Positions 36,801 through 46,612 of a stretch of 64,000 nt of DNA are shown here, piece after piece; within the stretch, counting starts at the first letter, position 1, and the number at the start of each line of letters is the position of its first letter. A program made the translations under genes and the position numbers. The stretch is from Sporosarcina oncorhynchi (GTDB lineage Bacteria; Bacillota; Bacilli; Bacillales_A; Planococcaceae), in contig NZ_CP129118.1 of NCBI RefSeq assembly GCF_033304615.1, positions 616,001 through 680,000 of the forward strand. The letters are read 5' to 3'. The notes beneath the pieces are model-generated. The model was not told the DNA's origin. It did not search any database and was given only the letters and a program-made list of their open reading frames with translations.

Positions 36801-37020
36801 GTGTCACTCACACAATTGATAAGCCGGTTGCGCAGAGGAAGATTGCGTAATCGGCTTTTTTAGGTTTTATGGACTTTTGCTCAACTGTAATGGACTTTTA
36901 GGAGGGAATTTGGACTTCTGCGACAAGTTTTGGAGCCTTGCAGACGTGTATGGACTTTTGGCTGTCGTTTATTGGAATTTTAGTAGTGATTGACTTTTAG
37001 GATTTGTAATGGAGTGCTTT
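36801..37020. repeat. 20-bp-period repeat element, copy B
   Basis: The element starts with the shared flank TGTCACTCACACAATTG. A terminator-like hairpin follows (GCCGGTTGCGCA with TGCGTAATCGGC, then TTTTTT). About eight units headed by ATGGACTT or close variants follow, at 36869, 36890, 36910, 36930, 36950, 36972, about 36990 and 37009. Later units are degraded. It fills most of the divergent region between fic and the M20 gene. The remaining 37021-37308 must hold a promoter for the next operon, but I see no clear consensus. Confidence 0.82.
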
Positions 37021-37308
37021 CCGCTTCTATTACTTAATCAGATTTACTTTGCCGTCCGGCAATACGCTATTAAATTGCCAATACGTGGTTATTTCACCAC
37101 CCATAAATTAGGTGATTCTCACGCGATAATTCCCGAAAAACCAGTAACTTACCTAGCTTTGTTCAAAGTGTCCATTATAGGTCGATGGGGTTTTACATAG
37201 TGTCCAATCCATTAAAAGCCAAAATTAATTACAATAAAGTTGGAATATTTGAACACATCATATAAAAACGAATTTTAAAACTACCGCGGAAGAGGGGAAA
37301 AGATTATA

Positions 37309-38526
37309 ATGAATCAAAAAGTTGAGAGTAAATCGTATGTTCGGGATCGGGAAGCGGTCATTCAATTGACGAAGGAGCTTGTTCAAATACCGAGTGTGTA
37401 TCGTGAAGGGGAACCGGATGGCAACGAGACGAAAGTTGCGATGTATGTCGCGGATTATTTGAGAAGTATTGGGATTGAGACGCATGTTGAAGAAGTCGTT
37501 CCGGGCAGGCCGAATGTCATTGGGGTCGTTGATTCGGGTAAGCCTGGGAAGACGTTGCTGTTTGAAGGGCATACCGATGTCGTAACAGAAGGGAACCGGG
37601 AGGCTTGGACATATAATCCGTTCAGTGCGCATGTTGAGAATGGCCGTATGTTTGGCAGGGGAACGAATGATACGAAAGGGAATTTGGCTTGTATGATCAC
37701 TGCCGTTCATTCGATTTTGCAAGATAAAGAGAGTTTCACAGGAAAAATCATCTTGTGTATTCCGGTCGATGAAGAAGGGATGATGCTTGGCATCAAACAT
37801 TTCATCAAGCAAGGCTGGGCGGATGATGTAGACGGGGCGATTATTTGTGAGCCTGAAGAAAACAACGTTTGTATCGCCCAAAGAGGAGCTATGCGAATCC
37901 GAGTGGATATCTACGGGAAGATGGCGCATGGTGCCATTTCATGGAGCGGCATCAATCCGAACTGGCGAATGGCGCGTTTAATAGTTGAGTTGGAAAAACT
38001 CGAAAAGGAAGAGCAGGAAAGACTGGGTGAGGATCCATATTTGAAATGGCCATCTATTACGCCTACAATACTGCAAGCGCCTGTTAAAGGGGATGCGCAG
38101 ATTAATGTCATTCCGGATCATTGTATGACGACGCTTGATATACGAACGGTTCCAAGCCAGGATCATGAGGAGCTGGTTGGTAAAATAGAGGCCATTATTG
38201 AAAAGCTCAAAGAGGCTGATCCTGATTTCAAAGTGGAACTGACAATGTTGGATAACCGTCCTGCTACGTCAACACCTAAAGAGGATCCGGTTGTTGTCGC
38301 TGCTTACGAAGCAGTGAAAGCGATTACAGGAAAAGAGCCGATTTACAATGGCGTCCCGGGTGCGACGGATGGGACATTCTTGCATATGCATGGTGTGCCG
38401 ATTGTCACGATTGGAGCGGGAGACCGAGATGTACCCCACCAAATCGATGAGTATATCGATCTTGAAGAACTGGCGGAGACGACTGCCATTTACAAAGAAG
38501 CAGCTTTGCGTTTTTTGGCTGAATAA
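37309..38526 (+). CDS. M20-family metallohydrolase (ArgE/DapE-like)
   Basis: A 405-residue hydrolase. Metal and catalytic marks are LFEGHTDVV (His, Asp), GRGTNDTKGNLA, VDEEGMMLG (catalytic Glu pair) and CEPEENN. The dimerisation lid lies between. Family members remove acyl, succinyl or carbamoyl groups from amino acids or cut dipeptides. GAGGGG lies upstream of the ATG. It is the first gene of a cluster of oxidoreductases, a transporter and an aminotransferase, so it likely unmasks the amino group of the compound being degraded. Confidence 0.9.
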   Translation: MNQKVESKSYVRDREAVIQLTKELVQIPSVYREGEPDGNETKVAMYVADYLRSIGIETHVEEVVPGRPNVIGVVDSGKPGKTLLFEGHTDVVTEGNREAWTYNPFSAHVENGRMFGRGTNDTKGNLACMITAVHSILQDKESFTGKIILCIPVDEEGMMLGIKHFIKQGWADDVDGAIICEPEENNVCIAQRGAMRIRVDIYGKMAHGAISWSGINPNWRMARLIVELEKLEKEEQERLGEDPYLKWPSITPTILQAPVKGDAQINVIPDHCMTTLDIRTVPSQDHEELVGKIEAIIEKLKEADPDFKVELTMLDNRPATSTPKEDPVVVAAYEAVKAITGKEPIYNGVPGATDGTFLHMHGVPIVTIGAGDRDVPHQIDEYIDLEELAETTAIYKEAALRFLAE

Positions 38527-38540
38527 GGAGAGAACCGCTT

Positions 38541-39617
38541 ATGACGACATACAAAATTGCCGTTATTGCAGGAGATGGCATAGGAAAAGAAGTAATGGCA
38601 GAAGCCCTACGCGTCATGGAGGTACTGCAACAATATGATGCGGATTTTAAGTTGCAGCTTGAAGAATTCCCATGGAGTTCAGATTACTACTTAGAACACG
38701 GTGAAATTATGCCGAAAGATGGGCTGGACCAATTAAAGAAGTTTGATGCTATTCTGTTTGGTGCAATCGGCGATGCGAGAGTACCAGATGAAGTGACAAT
38801 TTGGGAACTGATTATGCCGATTCGCAAGCAGTTTAAGCAATACGTTAACTTCAGGCCAGTCAAATCACTGAAAGGCATCGGTTCCCCATTGAAGAACGGT
38901 AAGGACATAGACTTTGTCATATTCAGGGAAAACGCCGAGGGTGAGTACTCAAACAGCGGCGGACGGATGTTTGAAGGACAAGCCGATGAAATGGCTGTAC
39001 AAAATACAATCATGACAAGAAAAGGAATTGAAAACATTACACGAGCAGCCGCTCAATACGCCGTAGCACATGGTAAACAGAAAGTGACAAGTGCCACAAA
39101 GTCGAACGCGGTAATTCATACATTAAAGCTTTGGGATGAACACGTCAAACAGGTGCTAGCTGAAGAGTTCCCTGACTTGCAGTTGGAGTCGAACTATATC
39201 GATGCGCTTGTCGCATACTTTGTAGAACGGCCGCAGTCCTTTGAAGTCGTTGTAGCATCCAACTTATTCGGTGATATCTTATCCGATCTCGGTTCAAGTC
39301 TTGTAGGCGGTTTAGGATTGTCGCCATCAGCAAATATTAATCCTGAAAAAGACTATCCCTCTATGTTCGAACCTGTGCATGGATCAGCACCGGATATAGC
39401 AGGAAGAGGCATCGCAAATCCAATTGCTCAAATTTGGTCAGCGGCTCTTATGTTAAGTCATCTTGGCAGACCGGACCTCGCCGAGAAAATTGTTTTGGCT
39501 ATCGAGCACGTCTTGTTAGACGGCGAAGTACGAACAAAGGATATTGGCGGGTCAGCGTCAACGACAGAGATGGGCGATGCAATCATTGAAAAAATTAACG
39601 CACAGATGTCCTTATAA
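38541..39617 (+). CDS. Isocitrate/isopropylmalate-type dehydrogenase (tartrate/D-malate dehydrogenase-like)
   Basis: A 358-residue NAD-dependent beta-decarboxylating dehydrogenase. Marks are AVIAGDGIGKEV, the FPWSSDYYLEHG segment typical of tartrate/D-malate dehydrogenases, FRENAEGEYSN, NLFGDILSDLGSSLVGGLG and FEPVHGSAPDIAG. It oxidises and decarboxylates a 2-hydroxyacid with a neighbouring carboxylate. Leucine biosynthesis is unlikely because no leu genes are near. It lies 14 bp after the M20 gene with GGAGAG upstream. Confidence 0.88.
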   Translation: MTTYKIAVIAGDGIGKEVMAEALRVMEVLQQYDADFKLQLEEFPWSSDYYLEHGEIMPKDGLDQLKKFDAILFGAIGDARVPDEVTIWELIMPIRKQFKQYVNFRPVKSLKGIGSPLKNGKDIDFVIFRENAEGEYSNSGGRMFEGQADEMAVQNTIMTRKGIENITRAAAQYAVAHGKQKVTSATKSNAVIHTLKLWDEHVKQVLAEEFPDLQLESNYIDALVAYFVERPQSFEVVVASNLFGDILSDLGSSLVGGLGLSPSANINPEKDYPSMFEPVHGSAPDIAGRGIANPIAQIWSAALMLSHLGRPDLAEKIVLAIEHVLLDGEVRTKDIGGSASTTEMGDAIIEKINAQMSL

Positions 39618-39660
39618 ACATGTACAGCATAGCGACTGACTAGATAAAGGAAGTGGAAAA

Positions 39661-40404
39661 ATGAACCTCAAAGATAAAGTAATTATTGTCACCGGCGCTG
39701 CAGGTGGCATGGGGAAGGCAATCGTTAAAAGGTTGGCGGAAAAACAAGCAATTGTCGTTGGAATTGACCTCTCTGCTTCAAATACGGACGAGAAGCCAGC
39801 CGGGCAGGTGACTTACAAGTCGGCAAACATATTAGAAGAAGGAAAAGTGAGTGATCTATTCGCTGAGATTTACGAAAAATATGGACGTATCGACGGATTG
39901 GTGAATGCCATTGGTGTTGCGCAGTCCAAAACACCTATAGAAGAAGTTTCGCTGGATATGTGGTACAAGATGATGAATATTAATGCGACAAGTCTGTTCA
40001 TTACAATTAAAGAAGTCGCAAAGTATATGAAGAAAAGACAAAGTGGATCGATTATTACGATTTCGTCTGTGTCAGCTGTTAGACCGAGACCGGGATTACA
40101 GGCTTACATAGCTTCAAAAGGTGCAGCTGAAAGTTTCACACGTGCCATGGCGATTGAACTTGCACCATTTTCCATTCGTGCAAACACGATCCATCCAGGA
40201 CCATCGAATACAGGAATGCTTGGACAATTTGCCCAGCAGGATGCGGCTGAAGAAGAGACGAAGAACTTATTCAAACAAAGTGTTCCTCTTGGGGAGCTCA
40301 TTGAACCTGATGATATTGCCCATTCGGTTGTCTATCTACTGTCCGATGAAGCGAGAATGGTAACAGGCGCGACGTTGCATGTGGATGGAGGAAGAGGACT
40401 GTAA
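39661..40404 (+). CDS. Short-chain dehydrogenase/reductase
   Basis: A 247-residue classical SDR. The cofactor loop is TGAAGGMGKA, the catalytic Ser lies in ITISSVSA and the YxxxK motif is YIASKGA; the C-terminus VTGATLHVDGGRGL is typical. The substrate cannot be read from sequence. AAAGGAAG precedes the ATG. It lies in the catabolic cluster between the dehydrogenase and the aldehyde dehydrogenase, which suggests alcohol-to-carbonyl oxidation in the same pathway. Confidence 0.92.
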   Translation: MNLKDKVIIVTGAAGGMGKAIVKRLAEKQAIVVGIDLSASNTDEKPAGQVTYKSANILEEGKVSDLFAEIYEKYGRIDGLVNAIGVAQSKTPIEEVSLDMWYKMMNINATSLFITIKEVAKYMKKRQSGSIITISSVSAVRPRPGLQAYIASKGAAESFTRAMAIELAPFSIRANTIHPGPSNTGMLGQFAQQDAAEEETKNLFKQSVPLGELIEPDDIAHSVVYLLSDEARMVTGATLHVDGGRGL

Positions 40405-40519
40405 GTATAGGCGAATAGAGTCATAGAGTTGGGTAGAGTGGTTAATAGAGTGACTGCCAGATCTTTAAACACCAGCACTCTATCTGAAAGCTGATCCCAT
40501 CACGGGAGGGAGATTGTAT

Positions 40520-41965
40520 ATGAAACGTTTACCGATGTTAATCAATGGAAAATGGGTCGGAGATCAGAATGACGAATGGCTCGCAGTCTTTAACCCGTCA
40601 AGTGGAGAAAAGATTGCTGAGATTGTCAATGGGCATGAAGAGCATGTAGATGAAGCGGTCAAGGCTGCACAACTTGCGTTCGACAGTAAAGAATGGAGAA
40701 GTGTAAAGCCTTATGAACGTGGACATCTGTTAGTCCGCCTAGCAAATCATTTACGGGAAAATAAAACAGAATGGGCTGAGATGGAAAGTCAAGATGTCGG
40801 CAAGCCGATTTCCCAAGCACTTGGGGATATTGAAGCGGCCGCAAGATACTTCGAATTTTATGGAGGCGCTGCCGATAAGGTGATGGGGGAAACAATCCCA
40901 ATTGAAGATGGATTGTTGAATGTAACCGTCCTTGAACCACTCGGTGTGACAGCGCACATCATCCCTTGGAATTACCCGATTCAAATCATGGCGAGAAGTG
41001 TAGCTGCGGCTATTGCAACAGGCAACGCCGTAATCGTTAAAAGTGCAGAAGATACCCCACTGACAGCACATGCATTGTCCGAATGGTTTGCTGAAAGCGG
41101 CTTGCCAAAAGGGATATTTCAGCATCTTACAGGACTAGGAAGTACAGTAGGGGCTGCTCTTTCAGGCCATCCTGGCATTTCGCATGTGACATTTACAGGA
41201 TCGGTGAGCACAGGCATTCAAGTGATGTGTACTGCAGCGAAAAATGTGGTGTCTACAACACTGGAGTTAGGCGGAAAATCACCGAATATCGTATTTTCTG
41301 ATGCGCCAGAAGAAAAAGCGATAGAAGGTGTAGTGAAAGCAATTATTCAAAACGCGGGCCAAACATGCTCGGCAGGATCTAGAGTATTAATTGAAGAAAG
41401 CTATAAAGAAGCGTTTTTGAAGAAGCTGGTGAAACGCTTCAATGAATTATCAATCGGTCCCGGACATAGTGATCCGGATATCGGTCCAATTTTAAACAAA
41501 AGACAATATGAGCAAATCATGGAAAAGATTGAAGAAGCGAAGAAAGACGGTTCCATTATCGCGGGTGGAAATGCTGTCACGGTTGAAGGATATGAAAACG
41601 CTTACTATATTCAACCAACCATTATTGATGGATTGAGCCATGATAGTGCGATTGCACAACAAGAAATTTTTGGTCCAATCTTGTCAGTTTTTTCTTTTTC
41701 CACAGTTGAAGAAGCGATTCAGCTAGCAAACGGAACTGACTACGGCCTCGTGTCAGGTATTTGGACGCAAAATATTGACACGGCACACTATGTTGCATCG
41801 AAAATGCAGTCCGGTCAAGTTTTCATTAATAATTATGGGGCGGCTGGCGGTATTCAAATGCCATTCGGTGGCTATAAAAAAAGTGGTATAGGACGCGAAA
41901 AAGGGTTTGTTGCGCTTAGAAACTATACGCAGATTAAGAATATAGCGATTCAGTTTTCAAATTGA
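40520..41965 (+). CDS. NAD(P)-dependent aldehyde dehydrogenase
   Basis: A 481-residue enzyme. Catalytic Cys283 lies in GQTCSAGSR and general-base Glu249 in LELGGKSP. The cofactor site has IIPWNYPIQIMARS and FTGSVSTG. It resembles betaine/gamma-aminobutyraldehyde-type dehydrogenases, but substrate is not assignable. ATG 40520 has GGGAGGGAG 7 bp upstream. A 115-bp spacer before it has a weak stem (TAGAGTG with CACTCTA) without a T-run. Together with the aminotransferase at 48489 it would oxidise the aldehyde left after deamination. Confidence 0.92.
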   Translation: MKRLPMLINGKWVGDQNDEWLAVFNPSSGEKIAEIVNGHEEHVDEAVKAAQLAFDSKEWRSVKPYERGHLLVRLANHLRENKTEWAEMESQDVGKPISQALGDIEAAARYFEFYGGAADKVMGETIPIEDGLLNVTVLEPLGVTAHIIPWNYPIQIMARSVAAAIATGNAVIVKSAEDTPLTAHALSEWFAESGLPKGIFQHLTGLGSTVGAALSGHPGISHVTFTGSVSTGIQVMCTAAKNVVSTTLELGGKSPNIVFSDAPEEKAIEGVVKAIIQNAGQTCSAGSRVLIEESYKEAFLKKLVKRFNELSIGPGHSDPDIGPILNKRQYEQIMEKIEEAKKDGSIIAGGNAVTVEGYENAYYIQPTIIDGLSHDSAIAQQEIFGPILSVFSFSTVEEAIQLANGTDYGLVSGIWTQNIDTAHYVASKMQSGQVFINNYGAAGGIQMPFGGYKKSGIGREKGFVALRNYTQIKNIAIQFSN

Positions 41966-42013
41966 ACAGCCAATGATTCCAAGACATCCTATAACAGCAA
42001 AAGAGGTGAGTAG

Positions 42014-43054
42014 ATGCATAGCGAACTAGTTAAAAAGGAAACTTACCAAAAGCCGGAAGAGAATGTATTGCTGCAAGTTGAGGGATTGAAAACACACTTT
42101 TTTTTGAAAAACGGAAAAGTCGCGAAAGCAGTTGATGATGTCAGCTTCGCTATCCAAAAAGGCGAGACACTCGCTTTAGTCGGCGAGTCGGGCAGCGGAA
42201 AGAGTATCACTTCCTTGTCAATTATGAGACTGGTCGCAAGCCCTCCGGGGAAAATTGTAGCTGGTTCGATTAAATTAGAAGGCAAAGAATTGTTGGCGTT
42301 ATCCGAGAATGATATGTGCAAAGTGCGTGGAAATGAAATCGGAATGATCTTTCAGGAACCGATGACTTCCTTGGATCCAGTATTTACAATTGGGAACCAG
42401 CTAGTTGAATCGTTGATGAAACATCGGAAGTTAAAAAAGGCGGAAGCTTATAAGACTGCTGTTCAATTGTTGAAAGTAGTCGGTTTCGCCAGAGCGGAAA
42501 AAATTATCAAAGAATATCCCCACCAACTTTCAGGCGGGATGCGGCAGAGAGTTATGATTGCGATAGCTATGTCATGCAACCCGAAGTTGCTGATCGCCGA
42601 TGAGCCGACTACCGCACTCGATGTGACGATACAGGCTCAAATATTGGACTTGATGATGGACATGAAGAAGAAGTTCGGTTCTTCCATTTTGCTCATAACA
42701 CATGATTTGGGTGTTGTGGCTGAAGTGGCAGACCGCGTTCTTGTCATGTATGGCGGCCAAATCGTGGAAGAAGCGCCAGTGAAAGAGCTCTTTCTTCATA
42801 CAAAACATCCGTATACAGAAGCGCTGTTAAAAAGCATACCAAATCTAGATGAGGATTTGAGAAGGCTGGAAGCGATTCCAGGTTCCGTTCCGCCTGCTCA
42901 TAACTTCCCACAAGGTTGCCGTTTTGCTGATAGATGCAAATATACGATGGAAAAATGCCGTGTTGAAAGTCCTGAACTACTACCTGTCAATGCAAAACAT
43001 AAAGTAAGATGCTTCCTTCAAGAAGAAAATGGAGGAGATCGGCATGCAAACTGA
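42014..43054 (+). CDS. Peptide/opine-type ABC transporter ATPase, OppD/DppD-type
   Basis: A 346-residue ATPase. Walker A is GESGSGKSITS, the Q-loop FQEPMTSLDP, the signature LSGGMRQRVMIAIAM and Walker B LIADEPTTALDVT. The Opp-type C-terminal Cys cluster is CRFADRCKYTMEKC. The ATG has AGAGGTG upstream. It is the first of the transporter genes (42014-48386), overlapping the next by 11 bp. Confidence 0.94.
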   Translation: MHSELVKKETYQKPEENVLLQVEGLKTHFFLKNGKVAKAVDDVSFAIQKGETLALVGESGSGKSITSLSIMRLVASPPGKIVAGSIKLEGKELLALSENDMCKVRGNEIGMIFQEPMTSLDPVFTIGNQLVESLMKHRKLKKAEAYKTAVQLLKVVGFARAEKIIKEYPHQLSGGMRQRVMIAIAMSCNPKLLIADEPTTALDVTIQAQILDLMMDMKKKFGSSILLITHDLGVVAEVADRVLVMYGGQIVEEAPVKELFLHTKHPYTEALLKSIPNLDEDLRRLEAIPGSVPPAHNFPQGCRFADRCKYTMEKCRVESPELLPVNAKHKVRCFLQEENGGDRHAN

Positions 43055-44066
43055 AGAAAAATTGCTTGAAGTAAAAGATCTAAAAAAATACTTTCCGATA
43101 AAACAAGGCTTTTTGAAACAGGCAGAGCAAATAAAAGCTGTCGATGGCATTACATTCGATATTTATAAAGGGGAAACGCTTGGAATTGTCGGCGAATCGG
43201 GCTCAGGGAAATCAACCCTCGGCAGGACGATTGTCAGATTGTATGAGCCGACAGATGGTGAAATTCTTTTCGAAGGAAAGAACTTTGAGAAAGTTCCATC
43301 AGGCCAGATTGGGGACTTTCGCAAAGATATGCAAATGATTTTCCAAGATCCATTTGCTTCATTAAATCCTAGAATGCGGATTGGAGAAATCATTGCAGAG
43401 CCTTTGAAAGTAAGCACGAATCTTAACAAGGCACAGCGAAAAGAGAAAGTTATCAATTTGCTTGAAAAAGTAGGATTGCCTGTTGAAACGCTAACAAAAT
43501 TCCCTCATGAGTTTTCTGGCGGGCAAAGGCAACGGATAGGCATCGCCCGTGCACTTGCGACGAATCCGAAGTTCATCATCGCAGATGAACCTGTCTCGGC
43601 GCTTGATGTTTCTGTTCAATCGCAAGTACTTAATTTAATGCAAGATTTGCAAGAAGAGTTTCAGCTGACGTATTTATTTATCTCGCACGACTTAAGTGTC
43701 GTCAAGCATATTTGCGATCGTGTCGGCGTGATGTATTTAGGAAAACTAGTGGAGATTGGTAGTAAGGCAGATATTTATAGTGTCCCGCTGCACCCATATA
43801 CGCAAGCTCTGTTATCGGCAATCCCAGTCACGAATTTTGATCGTAAAAGAGAAAAGATTCACTTGAAAGGAGAGCCGCCAAGCCCATCTAATCCACCTGC
43901 AGGCTGTCCGTTTCACACGAGGTGTCCGAAAGCGTTCGATCGGTGTGCCATAGACCAACCGGAATTGGTACTGCAAAAAGAGGGGCAATATGTCGCGTGT
44001 CATCTATATGATGAAAAAACGGTTAGCCCGAAGGAGAACAAAGATCATGCCATGATTGGCAGTTGA
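43044..44066 (+). CDS. Peptide/opine-type ABC transporter ATPase, OppF/DppF-type
   Basis: A 340-residue ATPase. Walker A is GESGSGKSTLG, the Q-loop FQDPFASLNPR, the signature FSGGQRQRIGIARAL and Walker B FIIADEPVSALDVS, with C-terminal CPFHTRCPKAFDRC. ATG 43044 has GGAGGAG 6 bp upstream within the previous gene. It partners with the OppD-type ATPase to energise the importer whose permeases lie at 46613-48386. Confidence 0.94.
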   Translation: MQTEEKLLEVKDLKKYFPIKQGFLKQAEQIKAVDGITFDIYKGETLGIVGESGSGKSTLGRTIVRLYEPTDGEILFEGKNFEKVPSGQIGDFRKDMQMIFQDPFASLNPRMRIGEIIAEPLKVSTNLNKAQRKEKVINLLEKVGLPVETLTKFPHEFSGGQRQRIGIARALATNPKFIIADEPVSALDVSVQSQVLNLMQDLQEEFQLTYLFISHDLSVVKHICDRVGVMYLGKLVEIGSKADIYSVPLHPYTQALLSAIPVTNFDRKREKIHLKGEPPSPSNPPAGCPFHTRCPKAFDRCAIDQPELVLQKEGQYVACHLYDEKTVSPKENKDHAMIGS

Positions 44067-44077
44067 GGTGGGTGTAT

Positions 44078-45049
44078 ATGTTGAATGGAAACATAACGGA
44101 CGTGCCGGGCATTCAAGTTGGAAACGTAGAAAATCTTGAGGCCTTGACGGGATGCACCGTCATTTTGGCAGAAGAAGGAGCTGTCTGTGGAGTTGATGTA
44201 CGGGGCTCTGCACCAGGCACAAGAGAAACAGATTTGCTCGATCCCGTGAACTTGGTGGATCAGGTTCATGCCATCTGCCTGTCGGGCGGAAGTGCTTATG
44301 GACTGGAATCTGCAACAGGGGTTATGCATTTTTTAGAAGAGAAAGGGATTGGGTTGGATGTGGGGGTAGCCAGAGTGCCAATCGTTCCTGGGGCTGTGCT
44401 GTTTGACTTAGCTATTGGTGATCCAAAAGTGCGTCCAGACAAAGAAATGGGTTATACGGCTGCGAGTAGAGCGAAAAAAGGTGAGTTTCCGTTTGGCAAT
44501 ATAGGTGCTGGCTGCGGAGCGACAGTCGGCAAGATGGCAGGGAACGACTCGTGTATGAAAGGAGGACTTGGAAGCGCTTCTGTCAGCTTGGATAACGGAC
44601 TTGTTGTTGGAGCATTAGTCGCTGTCAATGCGGTTGGTGATATAAGAGACCCTGATAATCGGGAGATCCTTGCGGGGATGATTGATCCCAAAACAGGTGA
44701 GTTTCGAGATAGTTTACTCTATTTAGAGAAAGGTATGGACAACAATAGTATGGCTGGGGCTAATACGACAATTGGATTAGTGGCAGTCAATGCGGAACTG
44801 ACGAAAGCGGAAGCAAAGAAAATTGCGCAAATCACACAAAATGCGTTGGCCCGAACGACATATCCAGCCCATACGATGTTAGATGGAGATACAATTTTTA
44901 CACTTGCTACAAAGGGAAAAAAATACAACGTCGATTTAATCGGGAATATCGCTGCAAAAGTGATGGAAGAAGCGATTATCGCAGCAATAAAAGAAGCGGA
45001 TGCAGTGGCAGGCATCCCGTCTTACAAAAGTATGAATGCGCAATCATAA
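44078..45049 (+). CDS. P1/S58-family N-terminal-nucleophile peptidase (DmpA/ThnT-like)
   Basis: A 323-residue protein. Family marks are NITDVPGIQVGN, GCTVILAEEGAVCGVDVRG, CLSGGSAYGLESATGV and GAGCGATVGK. The self-cleavage site is probably before Thr230 in GANTTIGLVAVN, as in ThnT-type members where Thr, not Ser, is the nucleophile. Such enzymes hydrolyse amide bonds of D-amino amides, beta-peptides or pantetheine. ATG 44078 has GAGGTGG upstream. Its place within the transporter genes suggests it acts on the imported compound. Confidence 0.9.
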   Translation: MLNGNITDVPGIQVGNVENLEALTGCTVILAEEGAVCGVDVRGSAPGTRETDLLDPVNLVDQVHAICLSGGSAYGLESATGVMHFLEEKGIGLDVGVARVPIVPGAVLFDLAIGDPKVRPDKEMGYTAASRAKKGEFPFGNIGAGCGATVGKMAGNDSCMKGGLGSASVSLDNGLVVGALVAVNAVGDIRDPDNREILAGMIDPKTGEFRDSLLYLEKGMDNNSMAGANTTIGLVAVNAELTKAEAKKIAQITQNALARTTYPAHTMLDGDTIFTLATKGKKYNVDLIGNIAAKVMEEAIIAAIKEADAVAGIPSYKSMNAQS

Positions 45050-45064
45050 AAAGGGGGTTCTAGG

Positions 45065-46597
45065 ATGGGGAAATCACATTATTATATAAAGATGTTTCTA
45101 GTCATAATGGCATGTATGTTAGTACTGAGTGCTTGTTCCGGCGACGGAGGGGGCAGCAGTGCAGGAAACGATTCGAATGAGTTGAAAGTTAGGATGAATG
45201 ATGATCCCGACTTTTTAGATCCACATTTGGCAACGGCTTCGATTTCCTTCCAAATGATTCTGAATATGTTTGAAGGCTTAGTCGCTTCGACAACTGACGG
45301 TACAATTGAACCCGTTATTGCCGAAAAATTTGATGTTTCAGATGATGGTTTGACGTATACATTTACATTGAGAGATGACGTGATATTCCATAATGGGGAT
45401 CCAGTCACAATTGATGACATTAAGTATACATTTGACAGGTTGATGGGAGCAACGGACGGCAAGCAGTATTCATCGGAGTTCGACCAAGTGGAGTCTTTGG
45501 AAATGCCTGATGATAAAACCGTTGTCTTCACATTAAAGGAAGCGAATTCAAATTTCTTATACTCTCTAACACCTTTGCATGCGGCCATTATTCCGAAAAG
45601 CAATGATGGCGAGCACAATGAACATCCAATTGGCACAGGTCCATTTAAGTTTGTGAGTTATAACCCAGGGGCAAGCCTCGTGCTTGAAAAGCATGACCAA
45701 TATTGGAAAGAGAACCTACCTTATTTAAATCAGGTGGAATTTGTATTCCAGCCGGATGACCAGTCAGCTTTGCTGGCTATGCAGGCAGGGGAACTGGATT
45801 TAACAGGCGTAAAGGCGAACCGGATTCCGGAAGTTGAAAATGATTTTAAATTGAATTACCAAGATAATAACTCATCCTTAGTGATCACTTTTAACGAAGC
45901 AAAAGAACCGTTCAATAATGTGAAAGTCAGACAGGCAATTAATTATGCTGTCAGCAGACAAGATATTATTGACACTGTCTACTCGGGCTATGCAACGAAG
46001 CTAGGTTCCAATATGAGTCCGGCGATGGGTGAATATTACCGCGATGGTCTGCAGGATGTGTATGATCAGGATATTGAAAAAGCGAAATCATTGTTGGCGG
46101 AAGCGGGCTATCCTGATGGATTCAAAACAAAGATTACTGTCTCTTCCCACAACACGATGTATGCCGATCTTGCACAAGTAGCGGTAGAGAACTTACGTGA
46201 AATTGGAATTGACGCAGAGATTGAAGTTGTGGAATGGGGAATTTGGCTGGATCGTGTGTATAAGGGCAGGGAATATGAAATTACTGCCATCGACCTGACA
46301 GGACGAGCATCCGCCTATGAAATATTGAATGATTATATTTCGACGAACGCCGCAGAGAACTTCTTCAATTTCAAAAATGAAGAATTTGATAAAGTGATGA
46401 AAGACGTATTGTTAGAAACGGATCCGGATAAACAAATTGAATTGTACAAGCGCGCACAAGAGATTTTGAATGAAGAGGCGGCAGCAGTCTATATTGCCGA
46501 CTATCAACTCATTTGGGCAATGGATAAAAATTTGGAAGGTCAAAAAATGTATCCATTCTGGTTCCATGATATGTCAGAAATGAAATTTACTGAGTAG
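45065..46597 (+). CDS. Family 5 solute-binding lipoprotein
   Basis: A 510-residue binding protein. A lipoprotein signal with lipobox LSAC (Cys24) is followed by a Gly/Ser linker. SBP_bac_5 marks are PDFLDPHLATASISFQMILN, FHNGDPVTIDDIKYTFDRL and HPIGTGPFKFVSY. Dpp/opine-type rather than classical OppA length. AAGGGGG precedes the ATG. It delivers substrate to the permeases immediately downstream. Confidence 0.94.
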   Translation: MGKSHYYIKMFLVIMACMLVLSACSGDGGGSSAGNDSNELKVRMNDDPDFLDPHLATASISFQMILNMFEGLVASTTDGTIEPVIAEKFDVSDDGLTYTFTLRDDVIFHNGDPVTIDDIKYTFDRLMGATDGKQYSSEFDQVESLEMPDDKTVVFTLKEANSNFLYSLTPLHAAIIPKSNDGEHNEHPIGTGPFKFVSYNPGASLVLEKHDQYWKENLPYLNQVEFVFQPDDQSALLAMQAGELDLTGVKANRIPEVENDFKLNYQDNNSSLVITFNEAKEPFNNVKVRQAINYAVSRQDIIDTVYSGYATKLGSNMSPAMGEYYRDGLQDVYDQDIEKAKSLLAEAGYPDGFKTKITVSSHNTMYADLAQVAVENLREIGIDAEIEVVEWGIWLDRVYKGREYEITAIDLTGRASAYEILNDYISTNAAENFFNFKNEEFDKVMKDVLLETDPDKQIELYKRAQEILNEEAAAVYIADYQLIWAMDKNLEGQKMYPFWFHDMSEMKFTE

Positions 46598-46612
46598 AAA
46601 GGAACGAGGGAT

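Noticed and set aside
37009..37200. A 63-codon frame before the M20 gene
   Set aside because: It starts in the last degraded repeat unit, has no ribosome site and shows no recognisable composition.
37258..37929. A 223-codon minus-strand frame opposite the M20 gene
   Set aside because: The M20 hydrolase on the plus strand explains this stretch fully; the minus frame is a shadow with no family features.
40405..40519. Terminator between the SDR and aldehyde dehydrogenase genes
   Set aside because: The TAGAGTG/CACTCTA stem has a 22-nt loop and no T-run.
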